Origin: Macrotrachela quadricornifera
Taxonomy: Eukaryota > Rotifera > Eurotatoria > Philodinida > Philodinidae
Assembly (NCBI GenBank): GCA_022393335.1
Contig: JAJEKB010021019.1
Location: forward strand, 2,021,079-2,085,078
DNA: 64,000 bases
Reading direction: 5' to 3'
Shown here: piece after piece, positions 34,675-44,593 of the stretch
Layout of the letters: each line of letters starts with the position of its first letter
Position numbering within the stretch: the first letter of the stretch is position 1
Notes under the pieces: generated by a model
The model's input: the letters and a program-made list of their open reading frames with translations, nothing else
Told to the model about the DNA's origin: nothing
Database searches by the model: none
Made by a program: the position numbers and the translations under genes

Positions 34675-35085
34675 CTACCGCGAAAAATATTTAAATCAAT
34701 ACCCGAAGATAGTTACATCTCTCAGAACGACGAAGATGATCAAAGCTTGTCTCATACATCAAATGCACAATACAAAAGAAAAAAAATAGAAGAAATCAAA
34801 TGGACACGTCAACAATTTGATTTAATTGGCCTGTCCGAAAGTATATTGAAGCCCATTCCATATTTCGTCAGCTTGTTTAGAAAAACGTCGCTTGCTGTAT
34901 TTGAATATTTTGTAGACAAGGCGTTCATTTCAAAAATTACAAATGAGTCAAACAAGCACAAAAATCAGAAGGAATTTCAAATTTCCGGCGTATCAGAGGA
35001 AGAGATACGAAAATTCATCGCAGTTTTGATAATTCTTACACTTCAGTATCAAAAAATCTCATTTTCGATGCGCTTTAATTCGGTA
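34675..35085 (+). pseudogene. piggyBac transposase N-terminal relic
   Basis: An open stretch starts with an acidic leader (PEDSYISQNDEDDQ). It continues into the N-terminal part of the piggyBac DDE domain: PIPYFVSLFRKTSL, FEYFVDKAFISKITNESN, then VSEEEIRKFIAVLIILTLQ. The catalytic core is missing because the frame runs into the MITE copy at 35083-35157. It is a truncated copy, not functional. Confidence 0.75.
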
Positions 35086-35157
35086 TAAAATTATTAATGT
35101 ATGCTGTTTGAAATTGTAGTGTTACCCTCCCCCCGGAAAAACATTTTTACGTACCCT
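35083..35157. mobile_element. MITE, copy 2 (left end incomplete)
   Basis: Shares the interior (TGCTGTTTGAAATTGTAGTG) and right end (TTTTTACGTACCCT) with the MITE at 28897. The left terminal repeat is reduced to GGTATAAAA. It ends the piggyBac relic. Confidence 0.6.
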
Positions 35158-35435
35158 GTGTAATGTTCAGTGTCTGTCTGTCTGTGCTGGGTCAAAGGTC
35201 AAATACGGCTATATGATGGGGACATTCATAGAAAGATGTCATAATTAGGACTGGCACATTTACTTTACTTTTTCTTTAGGTAAATAAGATAAAGTAAATA
35301 TATTTACTAGTAACTAGTCCTTAGACAGTATACACTAGGGGTACCCATAGCTCGTCGAGTATTATATATTGTGATACACTTGGGGCCTCAAATAGTGTTT
35401 ATTGATCGAAATGATCATCCAAGAAAAAAAAATAA

Positions 35436-35480
35436 TTCCCTTGACTGAAGGGAGGTTCATATGAAAAACATGCATTTGTT
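35436..35480 (+). mobile_element. Helitron2-like left end
   Basis: TTCCCTTGACTGAAGGGAGG followed by TTCATATGAAAAA and TTTGTTTGTGTCAG matches the left ends at 38218, 45335, 45713 and 46256. Right end not identified; probably a fragment. Confidence 0.55.
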
Positions 35481-35950
35481 TGTGTCAGTGTGAAAGAGCG
35501 AAAAAAATCTGCCTACAAATAGATCAGTCATAATACCATCTCATTTAACGGCCAGCAATCGATGACCTCCTTAGACTTACCCAAACATTTTTAAATCGTA
35601 TATAATACGGATGTCGACAGACACTGAACTCCTATGTATCAGAGATACTTCTAGGTCGTCAAGCCAAGGAGAAACCGAGGGGTGTGGAAGAAGGTGTTAT
35701 AGAAACCGCTTTTGGAGCCATCAATATTGCCACTATTGTAAGGCTGAAACACGGGATTGTTCGGGCCTAATAAAGGTTGTCATCGATGTGCTATAATTCG
35801 CCTCCTACATCATGATGTTTTACCAATACAATAGTGGCGAAACAGGGGAGTGGGGAGGGAACATATGGTGCCACCAGTATCTAATACTAGTGCATTTCAG
35901 GATAGTTCCGGTCCATACCGATAATAGGTGCATCTCTAGATGAATTATGG

Positions 35951-36184
35951 CTCCACATCGATTTTATTCTTCAGAGTTGGCTTCTATGGGCTAACATTTG
36001 TTCCGTTTCCTTTCTAACTACTTGAAGGAGAAAAAGTTCGACGACGAAAATGACCTGAAAATGGATCTCCTCGACTCTTTTGGTGAAAAGTCGCAGATCT
36101 TTTACGAACAGAGGATCCTTGTTCTACCAAAGAGTTGACGACAAGTCATAGATAGTAATGGAGTATACATTGTTGAAAGCTAGT
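35951..36184 (+). pseudogene. mariner transposase C-terminal relic
   Basis: Read in frame: PHRFYSSELASMG, a stop, then HLFRFLSNYLKEKKFDDEND and a helix with FYEQRI. It ends, after a one-base shift, in WRQVIDSNGVYIVES and a stop. These correspond to the conserved C-terminus of mariner transposases (the PHxxYSPDLAP..HLFR stretch around the third catalytic acid, and the RWxxxIxxxGxY end). One stop and one frameshift show it is dead. The N-terminal two thirds are missing. Confidence 0.75.
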
Positions 36185-36319
36185 TGTATTGTTGATACTA
36201 AAAAATAAAAAGAACATTCTCGAAAAAAACACGGCAAAATACTTCTTACCAACTCAACGCATTTGTCATTGTTTACAAGATTTTATTCGTCAAACTCCAT
36301 GACAAATGACGACACTGGG

Positions 36320-36332
36320 GGAAAAAACCAAC
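36320..36332 (+). promoter_or_regulatory. BTB-family upstream motif, copy 2
   Basis: GGAAAAAACCAAC, followed by ATGATTACAATTCA, 171 bp upstream of the BTB-like copy at 36504. The left stem is weaker here (CTGGGGG), so only the core is conserved. Confidence 0.45.
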
Positions 36333-36503
36333 ATGATTACAATTCACGTATATCCAGAACGAAAAAAATTTTAAACACTGTTTTCGTTCTTTGTAGTATA
36401 AAAGGTGTTGCTTACAAAAACAATGAAAAAGAATTCTTTTTTAATATTAACATTTTAAGTCATCACTAGAATATTTGATATAATTAATCTAACTACAACA
36501 ATA

Positions 36504-37441
36504 ATGTATGCATTTCAACTTAGTACATATGTTAAACCTGTTCATCTCAATCAACAACAACTTGATTGTATTCCTTATTTAGATGCTCTTGTAGCACATA
36601 AAGATGATTTTTTATCTATTCAAAATGAAAATAATGAATATGTATTGAGCCATCCAATTGAATATGATTCGTTTATGGTTATTCTTCATTCAATTACTTC
36701 CAAACAACCATATACATTATTTAATGAATTATCAGAAGATAATAACATATTGGATACACTTCAATTATTTGATTATCTTGGTATCAATTCATTTTCTTCA
36801 CCACTTCTAAAAAATGATGATTTAGCTCGATTACATCCAATCAAAACAGATGATAATAAAAAACATGTTAAATATCATAAGGCAAATATCTTCGAAGCAC
36901 GACAAACAGCTGCAGAATTTATCATAGCTCTCAGCAAAAATGAATATGATTTACATCATTCATATACATTAAAAAGTATTTTTTATTTAATTAACATTAT
37001 TTTCGATCATAAAGATATTTTTAGTTCACGATTTCGCTATCATGCTTTAACAGTGATAAAAGTATATTGTTATCCATTCTTTACTAAAGAACAAAAATTG
37101 AAATTACCTATTGCTGAAAAAATTTTACAATGTGGTGATATCGACTTTTGGATGTATTTATGTTATAATGACAAACTATTGCCTGATAATTTTTACAATG
37201 TATTCGCTTGGAGAGGTATTATGTAATATTGATTATATGATTATTTTCTTATTTTGAAAATTATTAAATTTAATCAAGATTTTCGGATAATTAATTTATA
37301 ATATATTATAGATCTGTTATTATTGTATGTATTTATTGTAAATATTATGAACTATGATAATGGTCAGTTATACATCTATGAAACACAATCAGTTCGATTA
37401 GGACGTTTTAATATATTCCTAGACGAACATATACCGATATA
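36504..37441 (+). pseudogene. BTB-like family protein, copy 2 (decaying)
   Basis: An open frame of 240 residues (36504-37226) nearly identical over about 270 bp to the gene at 21194 (HLNQQQLDCIPYL through ILDTLQLFDYLGI). It diverges afterwards (YHKANIFEARQTAAEFIIAL) and ends abruptly at FAWRGIM plus stop. The sequence following resembles the intron of copy 1, so about 60 codons before that intron have been lost. A last-exon relic follows at about 37380-37441 (ETQSVRLGRFNIF, then stop). Its start (MYAFQLST) also differs from the other copies. It could still yield a short BTB-like domain protein, but truncation at both ends suggests a pseudogene. Confidence 0.65.
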
Positions 37442-38217
37442 AACTCTTTTAAAGATGAAATTCTTTATTTTTTTTTGTAAATAAATTATGATAAATATGA
37501 AACATATTTTTAATTCAATTGATGAGCTTTTGTGAGACTAATAGAACCGAAGAAATATTGGCGTTTACGATTTGTTGATAAAGAAATTATAGCTGTTTTA
37601 TTGAATTTTTCGCCTAAAATTTTGTCTGTAAACAAACTTAAAGGTTTCTAGGATGCATCAAAACTTTTCGCAAGAATAAATTTATCAAACAAAAGAATAT
37701 TCTCTTATCTTAGACAAGACACAATAACGGGTTCACTTCAAAAATTAAATATCTCAAAAAAAATGTGTTTGTTCTAATTGAAAATTCAAGTGCATCCTAA
37801 AAATCATTAAACCTGTTTATAAACAAAAGATAGAATCAACAATTCATACTTCATGGCAGAACTTAACACATGAATTAACAATTGAATTAATTAAAATAGA
37901 AAATCTTTCTGAATTCTTTTTAACATTTAACTTGAGAGTTAGTTATTTAGAGCATTTTTGGCCATTAAGTAATACACATAGTTATTAAATTGAATTATTC
38001 AATTGATGAAAATTTCATCACTAGTAATCAATATTTGCATAGAATTCATTTCTTCAAAAATGAGAAAGAAAAACAAAATATTATCTATTTGTACAACAGA
38101 CATTAACAATAACATTGAAAAAAGTTTCGCAATTGATAAAAATGTCACTGTAAGTAATGACCAGCGAAATCGCTGGAAATAACCGATTAAAGTAAAGAAA
38201 TAATTTATTTCATATAT
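37442..38217. other. Gene-free stretch with inverted repeat
   Basis: Imperfect inverted arms at about 37605-37665 and 37780-37845 (GTAAACAAACTTAAAGGTTT faces AAACCTGTTTATAAAC; TAGGATGCATC faces GTGCATCCTA). No coding region. Confidence 0.5.
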
Positions 38218-39191
38218 TCCCTCGACTATAGAGAGGGTCATATGAAAAAAAAGTTTGTTCATTTGTTCGTTTGTTTGTGTCAGGGTCAAAAAAACATTGA
38301 GGTCAAAAAAAAAACATTCACGTCAAAAAAAAACATCTCGCTAGAAAGCGTGATCCTTCCACTAAACAGGTACTCTTGGGGCCTCAACAACTATACAACA
38401 GGGGCAGCCTTGGGTTCTCAACTGCTACACTATAGCGATGCCCTAAGTGCTATAATGCGCCTCGAACACCATGATGTGGTACTAAGCCAATAGTGAAGAA
38501 ACAGGGAAATAAGGAGGGTCTAGAGTAATGGCACATTGGGCCGTCGATATTGCCACTATTGTCCACATGAAACATGGAATTGTTCGGGCCGATTTAAGGA
38601 TATCATAGATATGCTATAATGCGCCTTGAAAACCATGATGTTTTAGTAAAACATGCATATTCTATTACAACACATAAAAGCCAAGGTCAAACTTTGAATA
38701 ATGTTGTTATTGATTTAAAACTACCAAGCAGTACTGATGATCTTGCCGCAATTTATGTAGCATTATCACGTATGAGACATTTGACTGATTTAATTATTTT
38801 AAGACATTTCGATTACAAAGCTTTATTAATGAAAACAACCAAATCGCAACTTGCTGAGATAGAAAGACTAGATAAACTATATATAGAAACACAACTGCGT
38901 TTTGCTCAATGGTTCTAACCTTTTTTCTCTTTAACAAAATCTGCATGTAATTATTAGTGCTTATAATATTATATTACAAGCTTTTAATAAAAAATGTTTG
39001 ATCTCAAAGAATTTTAGAAAGTAGATTAAGTCGTTTTTTTCCAATGTTACGAGTTAAGGAAAGACATTTGAATTACTTATCTGTATTAAGAGTCTAGATC
39101 AATTCCTCTCGCATTGGTACTTGCGAAAAAAATACTTCTGCCCTCCACAGTCGAGGGCTAAGTGAGTCGAAACGACGAACGTTGCTTGTTT
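38218..39191 (+). mobile_element. Helitron2-like element, internally deleted
   Basis: The left end is TTCCCTCGACTATAGAGAGG then GTCATATGAAAA. Near the right end the inverted copy CAGTCGAGGG (39148-39157) is followed by the hairpin GTCGAAACGAC and the tail GAACGTTGCTTGTTT. An inverted repeat that is terminal on one side and about 35-45 bp internal on the other, with a hairpin, is the asymmetric-TIR layout described for Helitron2 elements. Inside is the C-terminal relic of a PIF1 helicase, as expected for a Helitron. At about 975 bp the element has lost its Rep domain. Confidence 0.65.
38640..38918 (+). pseudogene. PIF1-type helicase C-terminal relic
   Basis: About 90 residues: VKHAYSITTHKSQGQTL, VVIDL, then YVALSRMRHLTDLIIL. 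These are the last two helicase motifs of PIF1/RecD-like enzymes. All nucleotide-binding motifs are absent. It differs from the helicase end of the Helitron at 7438 (SINKAQGQSL, YVACSRVG), so it comes from another Helitron lineage, consistent with its host element. Confidence 0.75.
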
Positions 39192-39675
39192 TAACTGAAT
39201 CTTTACTTTTTAATAAAGTATAGATCGTGGACACGAAAAATAATTTTAAAAAAATTTATATTTTAAAGCTGCACTCAAAATGAAATATTCTTAGATAAGT
39301 TGTGATATCAAAAACATCTTGTAGAAATTTGCCGAATTATTTCTTATTTAGTTTTATCTTAAGTATATTTTAACAATTTAATTAATTTCTTTAAGAGAAT
39401 CAAGTTTTTATCAAGTGTTCTAATTCTTCGATGCAAATTGATTGACCAAGTTGAAAAAGCAAAAGAATTTCAACTTCAAATGCTGCAACCTTATAATAAT
39501 AGTGTTATTCACCGATTCTTTTATTATAAATTTAACTTATGTAATCTTGACTAGCGTGGTATGTAAAGAGACAACAGTTTATAGACATGATCACGGCTTA
39601 TAAACATGTAGACGTTCTCTAATTACACAATTACAATTTACAACAGGACAAAGATTTCCACAAGTTTCTGACCAA
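39192..39675. other. Gene-free stretch
   Basis: AT-rich spacer between two transposons; nothing recognised. Confidence 0.45.
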
Positions 39676-40206
39676 CTAACGCCCATTCAGAAAAAAAAGG
39701 CCAATGGATATTTTTACAATAACTTTGCTCCACAATCACCTGTAGAGTTCGGGTTGATGTCGTTTGAAAGAGGCTTACCCAGCGCATCGATTCATATACA
39801 ATTGTTGAGGTTCATTTCATGGGTACATGGTGACTCATGGTCATCTAGGAAGAGTTAACTGTTGTGATATGAAGATTAAATGAATTTTAAATTTCGAGTA
39901 GTGAACTAGAATCGCCAACTGACGGCCTATAAATCTACGAAAGGCCGAAATTTTTATCTCAATTCGTTCAAAAGTTATAAGCCAAATACTAACGCTATTT
40001 GACCGAGTTTTTCTCAATTTTACGTTGCAGATAGCATTTTTTAAATTGTCATTACTGATGTTTTCGATCATGGCGGATCGATTGGCAATGACTATTTCAT
40101 TCTACAACGAGTCTTTTTCTATCAAAACATTCTTACTAACGACCGTATGATATTGTTTTCATGCATGATCACGTTGTCAATTTGAAATATGTACATCATA
40201 TTTCAC
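39676..40206 (+). repeat. Left terminal inverted repeat of DNA transposon
   Basis: About 530 bp starting ACTAACGCCCATTCAG. It is almost identical to the reverse complement of 42076-42606, with only scattered substitutions. Confidence 0.85.
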
Positions 40207-40301
40207 AGATGCCTATCACTGTAAGTGGCACATTTTAGTTCCCGACTTCTATTGACAAACACAAAAAGGCAAAAAGAACACCAACCCATATTATGAATCG
40301 A

Positions 40302-41927
40302 TCATCTCTTCTTCCTCCTCGTCAACCACCTGCTCCTCGATTTCTTCAGTGAAGCAATCTTGAGTGTTTCATTGATATAGCCAATAGCAGTTTCTCTACT
40401 CAAAGGCGTCACCCATTGATAGGCCAACTGCCCAACGTCATTGAGGCTAAAATTAACGTTTTTGTCTCGTACATAACTTTTCAGTTCAGCCCATCCTAGC
40501 TCAATTGGGTTGAGCATACAATGCTTCACCGGTAAACTATAAAAAATACGTGTACTAAAGTAAAAAGAGCTTAGGAAGAGTAGGGACTAACCGTAAAATA
40601 TCAACATTGTATTTTTTGGCCATCTCATCCACCGCATAACGTTTTGTTGGTAGATTATCGAAAGCGAGCTCGAGTAACTCGGCTTTGATGGCTTTCACGG
40701 GAACTGTAATATCGTGATTTATCAACCACTGAACGATGAGTTTTTTCCGCCATGTTCTTTTGGGAGGAATAGTATCTTCAGTAAGTTCATTGTGCCAAGT
40801 CGCGTTATCGATAATCAAGACAATCTTGACCTGCTTGCCTACGTATATCAACGATGAAAGTTATTTTCAAAGGTTAAAAATCATATTACCGTGCTCTTCT
40901 CTTAAAAGAAAAGCTGTTCGATCAATCCAGATCTGAAACTGTCTCGAGTCCATACTATGATTCTCATCACATTCGAAGATGTCGATTGTTTCCTTGTGGA
41001 AGCCCGATTCGTTCAAAAGCGCAGAAATCGCTAGTCTTTTGCCTGTAACAATAAGCATCAGTCTGTTAGATTATACAGGAAATTATCATTACCTTTGCTT
41101 TAACTGGTTCGAAGTCGACCAATACCTGTTTTTCCATCAGTCCAGACAAAACGCCTTTCCTCATCTGTGTTACACCATGTCTCATCATGCCAAAAAAACC
41201 TTAGAACCATTGGTCCTCAGTTCATCGATTGCAGCAAAGTAGCGTGCACGCACGGCCATGAATGCAGAAGTATCGAGTGGAACAACAACTTTCAACGTTC
41301 GTTTGTATTCAAATCCGAGTTTTCTCATACACTGCCATAGCAATGTCTTAGTCTGAATAGGAAAATCAGCATCCTCGGTCAGAATACGAATGAGAATCTT
41401 GTCGATGATAGGATAGATTCGTTCTGCCAAAAGACAATGAACATTAAAGCTAAACAAATCATTCATATTGATGTTACTCTTTAAACGAACTGAACTCACC
41501 GAATATTCTCATGTTGTTGCTCGGTCAAAATGATTGATGGACGACCAGAATTTGATAGTTTCTGTGGTGGATTAGGAATGTAAAAGCGGGTTGCCTTGGT
41601 ATCAGTGCTGGTTGTGGATGAGGATGATGACGATGATGATCTTGATCGTAGATTTCGAAGTCGACGAATTACCTGAAGTTTTTGATTTTCCACCTACTGT
41701 TTTTCCTCATCCATTTTCCTCTTCTCTCCCATCATCTCATGTTCGATCTCTTTCATCTCGCTTCTCAATCTCCCGACAGATCTTATTGAGATATTCAACA
41801 TGGATGAGAGTCGTTCATTTACATTAAAGAGTGGAATTATTGGCCCAAGTTTCTCTTTTTCGACAAACTTGATGACATTGAAAAATATCTCTTTCACTTC
41901 ATAAGAAAATTCATGACCTGTAGGCAT
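40302..41927 (-). CDS. DDE transposase of the IS630-Tc1-mariner superfamily (spliced, damaged)
   Basis: Starts at ATG 41927. Introns at 41450-41499, 41043-41092, 40839-40889 and 40537-40591, each 50-55 bp with GT..AG. The N-terminus has a helix-turn-helix-like segment (RLSSMLNISIRSVGRL), a Ser-rich linker and a GRPSI stretch. The catalytic positions are WHDETW (first Asp), IVLIIDNATWHNE (second Asp, DNAxxH) and LNPIELGWAELK (Glu), the DDE triad of this superfamily. GKRLAISALLNESG is also typical. Damage: an in-frame TAG at 41694-41696 between the N-terminal and linker parts, and a slip in a run of seven T (minus strand, about 41192-41198) just before WHDETW. A second frame problem lies after TDGKTGIG. 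The enzyme would cut and paste the element. Confidence 0.8.
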
Positions 41928-42075
41928 TTTATAGTACGCGACGTTAACAGAATTACTATTAATTGTTAGAATTATGTTGTAAATATAACCAGCAGAAAAA
42001 TATCCAAATCAGAACGCAAAAATTTCATCCAATCTATTCATGGTTATATATGTGTCGCTTGCCGTAGTAAGTATC

Positions 42076-42606
42076 GGTGAAAAGTGATGTACATATTTCA
42101 AATTGACAACGTGATCATGCATGAAAACAATATCATACGGTCGTTAGTAAGAATGTTTTGATAGAAAAAGACTCGTTGTAGAATGAAATAGTCATTGCCA
42201 ATCGATCCGCCATGATCGAAAACATCAGTAATGACAATTTAAAAAATGCTATCTGCAACGTAAAATTGAGAAAAACTCGGTCAAATAGCGTTAGTATTTG
42301 GCTTATAACTTTTGAACGAATTGAGATAAAAATTTCGGCCTTTTGTAGATTTGTAGGCCGTCAGTTGGTGATTCTAGTTCACTACTCGAAATTTAAAATT
42401 CATTTAATCTTCATATCACAACAGTTAACTCTTCCTAGATGACCATGAGTCACCATGTACCCATGAAATGAACCTCAACAATTGTATATGAATCGATGCG
42501 CTGGGTAAGCCTCTTTCAAACGACATCAACCCGAACTCTACAGGTGATTGTGGAGCAAAGTTATTGTAAAAATATCCATTGGCCTTTTTTTTCTGAATGG
42601 GCATTA
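42076..42606 (-). repeat. Right terminal inverted repeat of DNA transposon
   Basis: Reverse complement of 39676-40206, ending CTGAATGGGCATTAGT. Confidence 0.85.
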
Positions 42607-42706
42607 GTGTTTATGAACATGTGAGTTCCACATTTTAGCCCCAGTAGGTCTGTGCTGAAAAGCTTTTTTACAATGTTAAAGGATCTAATGAAAAGTTATT
42701 TATACA

Positions 42707-42929
42707 CCCAGGCAGTAAAAATCGATAAAATAACGCGTAATAACGGCGTTAAAAACCCACACTTTAACGCTAAAAACGATTTTTATTTTTTGAAAAAAAT
42801 AAGTTTGCAAGCATTATCATCTGCAAATTCGCAATTTTTTACACAAAAAATATTTTTCGTTTGAAAACGTAAAAAGTGCACATTTTAACGCTTTATTACG
42901 CGTTATTTTATTGATTTTGACTGCCTGGG
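42707..42929. mobile_element. 223-bp MITE
   Basis: Begins CCCAGGCAGTAAAAATC and ends GATTTTGACTGCCTGGG. The inverted similarity continues through AATAAAATAACGCGTAATAA on both sides, with arms of about 75 bp. A CA dinucleotide precedes and follows the element and may be the target duplication. Not coding. Confidence 0.8.
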
Positions 42930-43000
42930 CAGTTCTTCTTTCACCGCTTCCTTTCATTACACTGGTATGACTTTTTTTTTCTATTTTCTTTTTTTCTTCA

Positions 43001-43132
43001 TTCTTACTCAATCACAGAAACAATTATTCACTCTCTTTCGTCTGTTCTTATTCAATCACAGAAACGATTATTCACTCTCTTTCGTCTGTTCTTACTCAAT
43101 CAAAGAAACGATTATTCACTCTCTCTTGTCTG
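43001..43132 (+). repeat. Three 44-bp tandem repeats upstream of LRR gene
   Basis: Three adjacent 44-bp units (43001, 43045, 43089) with the core ACTCAATCACAGAAACGATT then ATTCACTCTC and TCGTCTG. They differ at a few positions only. The last unit ends 93 bp before the start codon at 43226, so they may act as repeated promoter elements. Confidence 0.85.
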
Positions 43133-43176
43133 ATGTAATTTTCTTGCATACGCTTCTCAGTAGAAGGAAAGAACTG

Positions 43177-43184
43177 TATAAATA
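43177..43184 (+). promoter_or_regulatory. Possible TATA box of the LRR gene
   Basis: TATAAATA lies 42-49 bp upstream of the ATG and just downstream of the 44-bp repeats. Confidence 0.4.
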
Positions 43185-43225
43185 CACATCTTTTTTCTAG
43201 CAACTAACACACATACTCAAAAGAA

Positions 43226-43846
43226 ATGACAGACGGCACCATTAACTTAAGATATTACATGCACGGCACCAACGACACCTGCAGTATCAATGATCAAACT
43301 CTTACTGATGATCAAGTTGAATTCATCTCCTTAAACTTACCGTCCAGTTGCACATCACTAAGTTTATCTCGTTCCGAACTAACGGAAACTGGTATCAGTT
43401 ATCTAGCAACAAATCTTCTCCTACGTGGTAATAATCATAACTCGAATTTAAAATTTCTTTCTCTGTATAATACAGATTTAACAGATAAAGGAGTCCAGCT
43501 TCTGTGTCGGGCATTAATTAATGGTCAAAATAGGAAACTTCAAGCTTTATACATACAATCAAATAACGCAATTACAGAAGTTGGTGCATATGAAATAGCA
43601 CAGATGTTGGAAGTGAATCAAGGTTTGGAGATATTAGAGCTGAGTTATACTTCGATTGGACGCCAAGGTGTGTTTGAAGTGTGTAAATCCTTGGAGATGA
43701 AAAATAGGACACTGAAGTATTTGGATATTAGTTTCAATGTTACGCTGGAAGAGAAAAAAGATGATAAGGAACTGAATGAACTATTGAAGAGAGTTAGTGA
43801 AAGAGTGAAAATAGTGAACTATGGCTGGGATTTTTGTGATCCATAA
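43226..43846 (+). CDS. Small ribonuclease-inhibitor-type LRR protein
   Basis: Single-exon gene of 206 residues. It consists of about five RI-type LRRs: LTDDQVEFISLNL, SLSLSRSELTETGISYLATNL, LKFLSLYNTDLTDKGVQLLCRAL, LQALYIQSNNAITEVGAYEIA and LEILELSYTSIGRQGVFEVC. A short capping end follows (VKIVNYGWDFCDP). No signal peptide, transmembrane segment or enzymatic domain. Such a solenoid binds other proteins; the partner is unknown. It is unrelated in exon structure to the LRR gene at 1-312, which has one repeat per exon. The gene is squeezed between 44-bp upstream repeats and an inverted duplication that starts at its stop codon. Confidence 0.82.
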   Translation: MTDGTINLRYYMHGTNDTCSINDQTLTDDQVEFISLNLPSSCTSLSLSRSELTETGISYLATNLLLRGNNHNSNLKFLSLYNTDLTDKGVQLLCRALINGQNRKLQALYIQSNNAITEVGAYEIAQMLEVNQGLEILELSYTSIGRQGVFEVCKSLEMKNRTLKYLDISFNVTLEEKKDDKELNELLKRVSERVKIVNYGWDFCDP

Positions 43847-44593
43847 AAAGTATACAAACGCTCTGTATAAAGATTAAACAATTAGCACTGAGAATAACCA
43901 GCAATTAGGAACAAAGTGATCAGTTTGTTATATATAGTGAGCAGTGAAAAGATTCAATTAATATTAGTAAAAAATACAACTTTCATATGACCAAAAAAGT
44001 AAATCTTTCCCGCATAGAGTACACTTTAGTATAGGAAACGTAAATTTCAATACATCGAAAGAATATAGGATTAATACGAAGCAATCTAAGAGAACATTTA
44101 ATGGAAATTCGAAGATAAATAAAATTATCAACGTGACATGACTGTACGAACAAATTAAATTTAACTTTTAGACCTATTACTTCTTTTTTTCTCACCAAGT
44201 ACCACTGTCTTTGTTACTGCTGATCCTTTACAACACTTCAAACGAATACCCATAATCAGAACATGTTTTTATATATAGCTTTTAAAGAAGCTGAACAGCT
44301 CAAGATCAGGAAAAACTAAATCTGATTTGTTCGTGCAGTGATTTCACTCTGTTGTTTTCGTTCATCTTCGGATTTCTTTTTCGATTTATTGAAATTTACC
44401 TTTTCTGTACTAAAGTATACTCTATGCGGGAAAGATTTACTTTTTTGGTCATATGAAAGTTGTATTTTTTACTAATATTAATTGAATCTTTTCACTGCTC
44501 ACTATATATAACAAACTGATCACTTTGTAACTAATTAATGGTTATTTTCAGTGCTAGTTGTTTAATTTTTATACCGAGCGTTTGTATACTTTT
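43844..44593. repeat. Inverted duplication following the LRR gene
   Basis: The left arm at 43844-44060 and right arm at 44395-44593 are close reverse complements over about 200 bp. Shared marks are AAAAGTATACAAACGCTC at the outer edges, AACAAAGTGATCAGTTTG or TTACAAAGTGATCAGTTTG in the middle and AAAGTAAATCTTTCCCGCAT further in. The spacer is about 335 bp. The left edge coincides with the stop codon of the LRR gene, so the arm contains its 3' UTR. A weak open frame across the right arm (44538-44789) is a by-product. Confidence 0.85.

Larger units (their letters stand above)
35158..36319. other. Patchwork of transposon fragments
   Basis: Includes a TGTCTGTCTGTCTGTG segment (about 35170), a Helitron2-like left end (35436) and a block at 35720-35810 that resembles 38545-38640 (ATTGCCACTATTGT, then TTGTTCGGGCC, then GTGCTATAAT). 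A mariner relic is at 35951. No intact gene. Confidence 0.55.
39676..42606 (-). mobile_element. Tc1/mariner-IS630-type transposon with long TIRs
   Basis: A 2.9-kb element flanked by about 530-bp inverted repeats, with one spliced transposase gene on the minus strand. The outermost bases are ACTAAYGCCCATTCAG on both sides. A target duplication could not be fixed. Near-identical TIRs indicate a recent insertion. The transposase has an in-frame TAG and a one-base slip, so this copy may need help from another. Confidence 0.85.

Noticed and set aside
43001..43132. CRISPR-like periodic repeat
   Set aside because: The 44-bp units are directly adjacent with no spacers, and the genome is eukaryotic; a plain tandem repeat.
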